Positions 58,160 to 64,000 of a stretch of 64,000 nt of DNA are shown one piece after another; position 1 is the stretch's first letter, and each line of letters opens with the position of its first letter. This stretch comes from Gemmatimonas sp. (lineage in GTDB: Bacteria > Gemmatimonadota > Gemmatimonadetes > Longimicrobiales > Longimicrobiaceae). The notes under the pieces are model-generated. The model searched no databases. It saw nothing but the letters and a program-made list of their open reading frames with translations, and was not told where the DNA came from. Position numbers and translations under genes: made by a program. The stretch is from positions 1-64,000 of the forward strand of contig WHSP01000002.1 in assembly GCA_009380025.1 (NCBI GenBank), read 5' to 3'.

Positions 58160-60484
58160 TTACTGCTGCTCGGGAAGCTCGCCGATCCGATACTCCCTGG
58201 GGGGCTCTGCGCCCATGAGGTGTCGGACGAAGTAGTCCCAGCGTCGCCGCATCATGTAGTTGCCCGCTTCGCCATAGCCGTGTCCGGCGTTTGGGAAGAT
58301 GAGGAGGTCGAAGTCCTTGGCGGCCGCGATCAGAGCGTCGACGACGAGCATGGTGTTGTACGGAGGGACGTTGCCGTCCATGCCCCCGTGCGCCAGCAAG
58401 AGCTTGCCCTGGAGATTCCCGGCGTAGATGGGATTCGCCTCGGCCTCGTAGCTATCGCCACCATCGGAGGGGACAAGCAGCCCCTGGTACCGTTCGCCCC
58501 AGTCGTCCTCGTAGTTCCGATTGTCGTGATTGCCGGACTCCGAGATGCCGACCTTGAAGAAGTCCGGGTGCTTGAACATGGCGGCCGCCGCTGCGAACCC
58601 GCCGCCGGAGTGTCCCCAGATTCCTGCCCGCCCGATGTCGATGAAGGGATACTGCTCGGCGAGCTCCCGCATCCCCGCGATCTGGTCGGGCAGCGTGTTG
58701 TCGCCCATACTCCCGAAGTATGCGTCCGCGAAGGTCTTCGACCGTCCCGGGGTGCCCATCCCGTCGATCTCGACGACCACGAAGCCGAGCTCCGCGAGCG
58801 CCTGATTGTCGCCCCGCGCCGGCGTGAAGCTCCGCGAACCCACGCTGCCCGACTGTGGGCCCGGGTAGATGTTGTTCACGATCGGGTACTTCGCCGTCGA
58901 GTCCATCGAGGACGGCGTGTACATGAGCCCGTAGATGTCGGTGGTCCCGTCACGCGCCTTCATCCGGATCGGCGTTGGGGGCTTCCAGCCGGTCGCGAGC
59001 AAGCGCGAGGCATCGGCCTCCTCCAGAGTCATGAGCTGGTTGCCCTCACGATCGCGGAGCACCGTCACCGGCGGGGTATCGGGAGTCGAGTAGCTGTCGA
59101 CGAAAAAGCTACCGTCTGCGGACATCGCGACAACGTGGTTCGCCTCTTCCGGGGTCAGCAGCGTCTCACTTTCGCCGTCGAAGCCAATCCGGTAGAGGTG
59201 ATCGAAGTAGGGATCTCGCCCCGGCTGCTTGCCGGCGCCAAGGTAGTAGATCGTCCGTGCGGTCTCGTCGACGTGAACGATCTGCTCGACGTTCCCCTCG
59301 CCCGTCGTGATCCGGTTCTTCAGCCCACCGGTCGTGAGGTCGTAGAGGTAGAGGTGAACCCAATCATCCCGCTGCGACCACCAGATGAGCTCGCTGCTGG
59401 ACGGCAGGACGCGCCACAGGTCCGACGACAGCGATGCATTCCCGATCTGGGTCGGCATCCGCTCCTCGAACAGCGTCGTCACCTCGCCCGTCTCGGCGTT
59501 CGCGACGCGGAACCACGCGGTTTTGTGGTCACGCGAGCTCGAGACGAACGCGACGTGCGAGCCGTCTGGGTACCACTGGAGATCGCAGATGGACCCGCCA
59601 CACGCGATGTGGTCGCTGACAGTCGACCGGTGAGCATCCGGCGGCATCTCCAGCTGCACTACTCGCGGTCCACCGGGCGCCTCCAGATCGACGATCACGC
59701 GGCTGATCCGAAAGATGACGCTGTCGCCGGGCAGCGGATATTTCCATGCCTCGAGCTTCGGCTGCCCGACGTTCGTGGTGACGAGGTACATCTCGCCGAC
59801 GCCGCGCCCATCGTGCTGGAAAGTTGCGATCTTCTTCGAATCGGGTGACCAGGTGATAACCGGCGAGTCGCTGCGGGTCCACCCGGCGTTGTCGGTCGCG
59901 TATCCGAAGTCTTCGATTCCGTCTGTCGTCGCCTGAACCTCGACCCCCGTCGAATCGACGACCCAAAGGTTGTGGTCACGGATGAACGCAGCAGCCTGGC
60001 CATCAGGAGACAATCGCGAGCTTCGCGGCGCCCAGTCGGGGACGGTGTCCTCTTGTGCGCAGGTATAGTCGTCGAGATCGCAGCGCCAGCGCTGACCGTC
60101 GTCCAGCCGAACCGAGATCGAGCGCGCGTCGTCCCCGACGTCGACGACCTCCACGTTGCCATCCGCCACTTCGCCGTTTCCCGACGCCTCCACCAAGGCC
60201 GCTCCCAGCCGATCGGGCTCGAAGACAGAATCTCGTGTCGCATCGGCCGGATCGACGATGAACAAACCCTCTCCGTCCTCTGTGGTCGTCCGGTACCAGA
60301 ACCGACCATCGTCCATCCAGGTCGGCCGTATGCCTATTCCAGTGACAAAGGGCGTCACATGCTCCGATAGGAACCGCTCCGCCCGCGCATAATCCTCCTC
60401 CGTGAGCTGCTGCGGTTGCTGGGCGCGGACGGGTCCGACCGTCCATAGAACGGCGACCGACAGTGCGAGGAGCTGAGTGCGCAT
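58160..60484 (-). CDS. Secreted S9 prolyl oligopeptidase/DPP-IV-type peptidase
   Basis: 774 residues from ATG 60484. Signal peptide (RTQLLALSVAVLWTVGPVRA). Beta-propeller DPP-IV-like N-terminal domain (SPVITWSPDSKKIATFQHDG, WYPDGSHVAFVSSSRDHKTA) and alpha/beta-hydrolase C-terminal domain with GHSGGGFAAAAAMFKHP (Ser), LLLAHGGMDGNVPPYNTMLV (Asp) and IFPNAGHGYGEAGNYMMRRR (His). Cleaves dipeptides or prolyl bonds. First gene of the peptidase pair (M14 downstream). Confidence 0.9.
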   Translation of the reverse strand: MRTQLLALSVAVLWTVGPVRAQQPQQLTEEDYARAERFLSEHVTPFVTGIGIRPTWMDDGRFWYRTTTEDGEGLFIVDPADATRDSVFEPDRLGAALVEASGNGEVADGNVEVVDVGDDARSISVRLDDGQRWRCDLDDYTCAQEDTVPDWAPRSSRLSPDGQAAAFIRDHNLWVVDSTGVEVQATTDGIEDFGYATDNAGWTRSDSPVITWSPDSKKIATFQHDGRGVGEMYLVTTNVGQPKLEAWKYPLPGDSVIFRISRVIVDLEAPGGPRVVQLEMPPDAHRSTVSDHIACGGSICDLQWYPDGSHVAFVSSSRDHKTAWFRVANAETGEVTTLFEERMPTQIGNASLSSDLWRVLPSSSELIWWSQRDDWVHLYLYDLTTGGLKNRITTGEGNVEQIVHVDETARTIYYLGAGKQPGRDPYFDHLYRIGFDGESETLLTPEEANHVVAMSADGSFFVDSYSTPDTPPVTVLRDREGNQLMTLEEADASRLLATGWKPPTPIRMKARDGTTDIYGLMYTPSSMDSTAKYPIVNNIYPGPQSGSVGSRSFTPARGDNQALAELGFVVVEIDGMGTPGRSKTFADAYFGSMGDNTLPDQIAGMRELAEQYPFIDIGRAGIWGHSGGGFAAAAAMFKHPDFFKVGISESGNHDNRNYEDDWGERYQGLLVPSDGGDSYEAEANPIYAGNLQGKLLLAHGGMDGNVPPYNTMLVVDALIAAAKDFDLLIFPNAGHGYGEAGNYMMRRRWDYFVRHLMGAEPPREYRIGELPEQQ

Positions 60485-60863
60485 TGCAGGGTCTGAGGTA
60501 CGATCGTCGAGGAGGCCGTCGCGCTCTGAGTAGCGGGCGGGGATTCGATGCATGGAGATGATGGGGGCGGGGATCCCCGCGCGGACGGCGAGATAATGGC
60601 CGAATCATGCCCCCCGCGATATGCTACGGTGTGGTCGGACCGATCACAAGCTACCTGCCAGTTTAGCTTGAACTTCCCGTTGACGGGACGGTCCGCGATC
60701 ACGCTCCCGTTGTCGGGCTTAGGCCCTGAAAGTGTGGCCACGTTCCTGCTGTCGTAGGGTTCTGCGGCTGATGTGGAGGGGGTGGGGTAGCCGCGGAAAA
60801 GAGAAGGTCGTTCCGGTCGTACAGTATAGACTAAACGATTCCTCCCGGCTACCATTCTTTGCA
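60485..60863. other. Intergenic region between peptidase and efflux regulator
   Basis: The 380 bases hold the divergent promoters of the S9 gene and the GbsR-type gene. Several inverted sequences are visible (CCGTTGACGGGACGG near 60680; GGGGATCCCCGC near 60580), plus TACAGTATAGAC (60820-60835) resembling an extended -10 for the plus-strand gene. No coding frame is supported. Confidence 0.4.
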
Positions 60864-61337
60864 ATGAACGACCAAGCATGGACGAAATCGGCTCGCTCGG
60901 AGCAGTTCATCGAGCTCATGGGCCGTCACCTCGAGGAGGACGGCCTACCCCGGATCGCGGGTCGGCTGATGGGGGCCTTGCTGCTCAGCGCATCCCCACG
61001 GTCGCTGGACGAGCTGACGGAGGGGCTCGCGGTGAGCAAGGCCAGCATCAGTTCCAATGCGCGGCTCCTGGACGTCCTCGGTGTGGTCGAAAAGGTCACC
61101 GTTCCCGGCGACCGGCGCGACTACTATCAGATCAGCGACGACGCGCTGAGGCGGATCCTTCTTCGCCAGATGGAGCGGAGCCGACTCTTGCTCGATCGTC
61201 TCGACGTCGGGATGGCTGCCGTCCCGGACTCGCGACCGGAGTTACAGAGGCGGTTGGCGTCATGGGCGGAGTTCATGGGGCGGATGACCGGACGTTTGGA
61301 GGAGGAACTCGAGGGAGCGCAGAGCGAGCAGCGCTGA
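60864..61337 (+). CDS. GbsR/MarR-type transcriptional regulator
   Basis: 157 residues from ATG 60864. Winged helix with RIAGRLMGALLLSASPRSLD, HTH ELTEGLAVSKASISSNARLL, wing VPGDRRDYYQISDDAL, then a helical C-terminal dimer region. GbsR-like proteins of this type in Bacteroidota/Gemmatimonadota sit in front of efflux operons and repress them. Here a TolC-type outer-membrane factor and a membrane fusion protein follow on the same strand. Confidence 0.8.
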   Translation: MNDQAWTKSARSEQFIELMGRHLEEDGLPRIAGRLMGALLLSASPRSLDELTEGLAVSKASISSNARLLDVLGVVEKVTVPGDRRDYYQISDDALRRILLRQMERSRLLLDRLDVGMAAVPDSRPELQRRLASWAEFMGRMTGRLEEELEGAQSEQR

Positions 61338-61453
61338 CGGCGAGGGTCGGGCAGAGGTCCAACGGGCACTGTGTTCGCTTTGTATTGTACGTCGCGTACT
61401 AAATGGCCGATCGCGCGGGCACACGTGCGGGCAGAGAGAGCGAAGAGAGAGCG

Positions 61454-63052
61454 ATGGGAGCTTTGAGATATAGGACATGGATGTTGGCGGGCTTGCAGGT
61501 GGTTGGCGGGGCGGTGCAGGTCGCGAGCGGGCAGGAGGCGGATCTCCCGGCTCGGGAGCCATCGGGAAGTGGGCTGGAGCTAACCCTGGACCAGGCGATA
61601 ACGAAGGCGCTGGGAGAGAGTCAGGAAGTGGCGCTGGCGCGGTCGCAGGTGACGGTGGCGGACGCCCAGGTGACCGCGGCTCGCTCGCCGATGTTCCCGC
61701 AGATCAGCGCGAACTTGGGGTATACGAAGACCTTCGCTTCGTCGTTCGATACGGGCGGAGGGTTCGAGCTTCCCGACTCGCTCCAGTTCAACCCCGACCC
61801 GAGTCTGCCGCTGGAAGAGAGGGTGAGTTACTTGGAGCAGAATGCGCCGCTAGCGGGCCTGAGCGGGTTGGGTGGGCTGTTTGGGGACCTCCCGTTCGCG
61901 CAGGAGAACGCGTATTCGGCGACCTTGAACGGCCAGCAGGTGCTGTGGTCGGGCGGGCGGCTGAGGTCGGGAGTGAACATCGCGCGCAATGCGAGGGAAG
62001 CTGCGGAGTACGCGCTCATCGAGGAGGCGGCGGAGACCGAGCTGCAGGTAAAGACGGCGTACTATCAAGTGCTGTTGGCGGATGAATTGGAGACGATCGC
62101 CACCGCCGCGCTCGAGCAGGCACAGGCGTTTCTGGATCAAGAGGAGCTGCGATTCGAGGCTGGTCAGGCGTCGGAACTGGACGTAATGCGCGCGGAGGTC
62201 ACGCTCGAGAACCTCCGGCCGCAGCTGATCGAGGCGCAGAACGCTGCCGAGCTTGCCACCCTGAACCTGAAGCGGCTGACCGACATACCCGCGTCGGTGC
62301 CGCTCACGCTGACGACGGGCTTGATGGAGAACCTCCCGGCGGAGCTGGAGGAGCCCGGTCTGGATCCAGAGGTGCTGACGGCGCAGCGGGCGGCGGTCCG
62401 TTCGGCGCAGGAGCAGATCGAAATCCGGGAAGGGGAGGTGGATATCGCCAGGGGGGCCTTCCTGCCGAACGTCGCGCTTCAGATGAGCTACGGGCGGCAG
62501 GCGTTCCCCGTCGATGTCTTCGGCTTCAGCAACCTCGACTGGCGTACCGATTGGACTGCCACGCTGAGCGTGTCGGTTCCCCTCTTCACGGGCTTTCAAC
62601 GTATGGCGGACGTGGAGCGAGCGCGCGCACAGCTCGAGCAGGCACACCTGCAGCTCGTGCAGCTGGAGGAGTCGGTGCAGTTGCAATACCAGCAGGCGCT
62701 GGGGGAGAAGCGGCGGGCGCAGGCCGAGATCGCCGCACGGGAGCGAACGGAGGAGCAGGCCCAACGGGTCTACGATCTGACCGTCTTGCGCTACGACCAG
62801 GGCCTCGCGACGCAGCTGGAGGTTTCCGACGCCCGGCTGTCGCTCCTCGAGGCGAGCACCAACCTGGCCCAGGCGGTGACCAGTTTCCATGTGGCCGATG
62901 CAGGTGTATCCCGGGCGATGACGTCCGATGCCGCTGCATTGCCTAGCGTGCCGAGCACCCTGGACACGGGACCGATCCCGGGGGCCGACGGGACACCGCA
63001 GGTGCCGGCCATTGACAGCGACCCGACCCAGCCCGCGGCTGGCGGTGTCTGA
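61454..63052 (+). CDS. TolC-family outer-membrane efflux protein
   Basis: 532 residues from ATG 61454. Signal region then two OEP repeats: LDQAITKALGESQEVALARS, FPQISANLGYTKTF, first alpha-barrel helices (AYYQVLLADELETIATAALE, QAFLDQEELRFEAGQASELD), and the second copy (GAFLPNVALQMSYGRQAFPV, AERTEEQAQRVYDLTVLRYD, QGLATQLEVSDARLSLLEAS). Forms the trimeric outer-membrane channel of an RND or ABC exporter, with the MFP encoded next. Confidence 0.9.
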   Translation: MGALRYRTWMLAGLQVVGGAVQVASGQEADLPAREPSGSGLELTLDQAITKALGESQEVALARSQVTVADAQVTAARSPMFPQISANLGYTKTFASSFDTGGGFELPDSLQFNPDPSLPLEERVSYLEQNAPLAGLSGLGGLFGDLPFAQENAYSATLNGQQVLWSGGRLRSGVNIARNAREAAEYALIEEAAETELQVKTAYYQVLLADELETIATAALEQAQAFLDQEELRFEAGQASELDVMRAEVTLENLRPQLIEAQNAAELATLNLKRLTDIPASVPLTLTTGLMENLPAELEEPGLDPEVLTAQRAAVRSAQEQIEIREGEVDIARGAFLPNVALQMSYGRQAFPVDVFGFSNLDWRTDWTATLSVSVPLFTGFQRMADVERARAQLEQAHLQLVQLEESVQLQYQQALGEKRRAQAEIAARERTEEQAQRVYDLTVLRYDQGLATQLEVSDARLSLLEASTNLAQAVTSFHVADAGVSRAMTSDAAALPSVPSTLDTGPIPGADGTPQVPAIDSDPTQPAAGGV

Positions 63053-63072
63053 CCCACATAGACGACTTACTG

Positions 63073-64000
63073 ATGATTCGATCGATGCGATCGTTCGCAC
63101 ATATGACGGGCATCGGCCCGCTCCTGCTCTTGAGCTTCGCCGCATGCGACGATGGCGAAATCGAAGGAGCCCCGGTCGATGGGCTGGTGATCCTCGGGGA
63201 GCAGGATGTGGCCACCGCGAAGCTGAGTACCCTCACGACTGGTGTAGCCCTGACCGGTAACCTGCAGCCGTACCAGATGGTCGAAGTGAAGGCGCAAGTC
63301 GCGGGAGTGGTGACGGGCGTGGCGGCCGAGGAGGGTCAGGCGGTCGACGCTGGTGCTGCGCTGGCCCGGATCGAGGCGGAGGGTATCGTGAGCCAGGCTG
63401 CGGGGGCGCGATCTGGCGTGGCAGCGGCACAGGCGAACCTGGCTCTTGCGAGACGGCAGCACGAGTCCGCCCGGACGCTGTTCGAGGCGGGCGCGATGTC
63501 CGAGATCGAATTCCGCACGGCGCAGGCACAGCTCGAAGCGGCGCAAGCGCAGCTTGCGACCGCGGAAGCTCAGGCCGCGGGAGCCGTCGAACAGGCTCAG
63601 CGGACCACCGTGGGTTCGCCGATCGCCGGCGAGGTCAGTGACCGCTCGGTGAACGAAGGAGAAGCGGTGAATCCTGGGCAGACGCTGTTCACGGTCGTCA
63701 ACTCCGCGTTTCTCGAGCTCCAGGGCCAGGTCCCGGTCGATAAGGCAGCGCAAGTGCGCGAGGGGCAGTCGGTCGTCTTCCAGCTGGACGCGTATCCGGC
63801 CCAGGAGTTCCGCGGCTCCGTGGAGCGACTATCCCCGGTGGCGGACCCCGGAACCCGACAGGTTGGGGTCACTTTGCGCCTCCCGAACGAAGACCGGCGC
63901 CTGATCGGGGGCCTGTTCGCGACCGGCCGGGTGCTCACCGGCCCAGAGACGGAGGCTGTCGTCGTTCCGGAGTCCGCGGTCCGCGGCACGGGCGCCGATT
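63073..64000 (+). CDS. RND-type membrane fusion protein (partial, runs off the end)
   Basis: At least 309 residues; begins ATG 63073, 20 bases after the TolC stop. Lipobox LSFAAC anchors it in the inner membrane. HlyD layout: LTGNLQPYQMVEVKAQVAGV (beta-barrel/lipoyl start), lipoyl half VTGVAAEEGQAVDAGAALAR, coiled hairpin (AAAQANLALARRQHESARTL, FEAGAMSEIEFRTAQAQLEA), second lipoyl half VGSPIAGEVSDRSVNEGEAV, and barrel (SVVFQLDAYPAQEFRGSVER). Joins TolC to an inner-membrane pump expected just beyond 64000. Confidence 0.88.
   Translation, partial: MIRSMRSFAHMTGIGPLLLLSFAACDDGEIEGAPVDGLVILGEQDVATAKLSTLTTGVALTGNLQPYQMVEVKAQVAGVVTGVAAEEGQAVDAGAALARIEAEGIVSQAAGARSGVAAAQANLALARRQHESARTLFEAGAMSEIEFRTAQAQLEAAQAQLATAEAQAAGAVEQAQRTTVGSPIAGEVSDRSVNEGEAVNPGQTLFTVVNSAFLELQGQVPVDKAAQVREGQSVVFQLDAYPAQEFRGSVERLSPVADPGTRQVGVTLRLPNEDRRLIGGLFATGRVLTGPETEAVVVPESAVRGTGAD

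Noticed and set aside
1..64000. CRISPR arrays, rRNA genes, riboswitches
   Set aside because: No regularly spaced repeats, rRNA-like segments or recognisable riboswitch cores were found.

Overview
The window is high-GC DNA from an environmental bacterium, most likely a member of the Gemmatimonadota. This is inferred from gene content: repeated PadR regulator plus ADOP-type (duplicated FtsX-like, ATPase-less) permease pairs, a SusC/SusD pair whose exported proteins start with a Gemmatimonadota-like signal and carboxypeptidase-like domain, S9 and M14 secreted peptidases, and a CopB-type ATPase. No rRNA or marker gene is present to fix the taxonomy.

Layout. 0-11.4 kb: a decayed vapBC pair, a lone padR, two padR-permease operons with clear inverted-repeat operators, an orphan secD without secF, and a permease remnant. 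11.8-15.5 kb: two copies of a small module (60-residue HTH regulator divergent from two tandem lipoprotein genes) facing each other as an inverted duplication, with a 3' tRNA fragment, an excisionase-like remnant and hairpins between them. 15.5-17.7 kb: a decayed phage packaging block (HTH small-terminase-like protein, terminase ATPase, RNase H-like nuclease), ending at an intact tRNA-Val. 17.9-33.2 kb: a phage-satellite-like island read mostly on the minus strand (type IIB topoisomerase-like B and A subunits, prim-pol and D5-type helicase, P27-type small terminase, many small unknown genes), carrying an IS21-family insertion and a second PIN toxin pair. An IS5/IS427-type element at 33.2-34.0 kb joins the truncated topoisomerase B gene to a truncated susD, so it sits at a rearrangement junction. 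34.0-39.9 kb: gamma-glutamyltransferase, another permease remnant, and an ECF sigma/anti-sigma/ZraP-like operon followed by two small membrane proteins. 40.7-43.6 kb: an IS4-like element whose transposase carries an N-terminal DruA-like (DUF4338) domain and which holds a small passenger gene inside its ends. 43.6-64 kb: chromosomal genes: SusC/SusD, an exported cytochrome c protein, an exported beta-rich protein, a Tat-signal peptide protein, an NADP-dependent oxidoreductase, a HAD phosphatase, CopB, M14 and S9 peptidases, then a GbsR/MarR-type regulator upstream of a TolC-MFP efflux operon that runs off the end.

Themes. The chromosomal parts are intact, while the mobile parts (0-0.5, 11.8-17.4, 31-34, 43.6-44.3 kb) are full of single-base frame breaks and in-frame stops. 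This fits decay of integrated elements, but uncorrected indel errors cannot be excluded from sequence alone. The items that look least described are the inverted HTH-lipoprotein modules, the topoisomerase VI-like pair in a primase/small-terminase island, and the DruA-domain transposase with its passenger gene.
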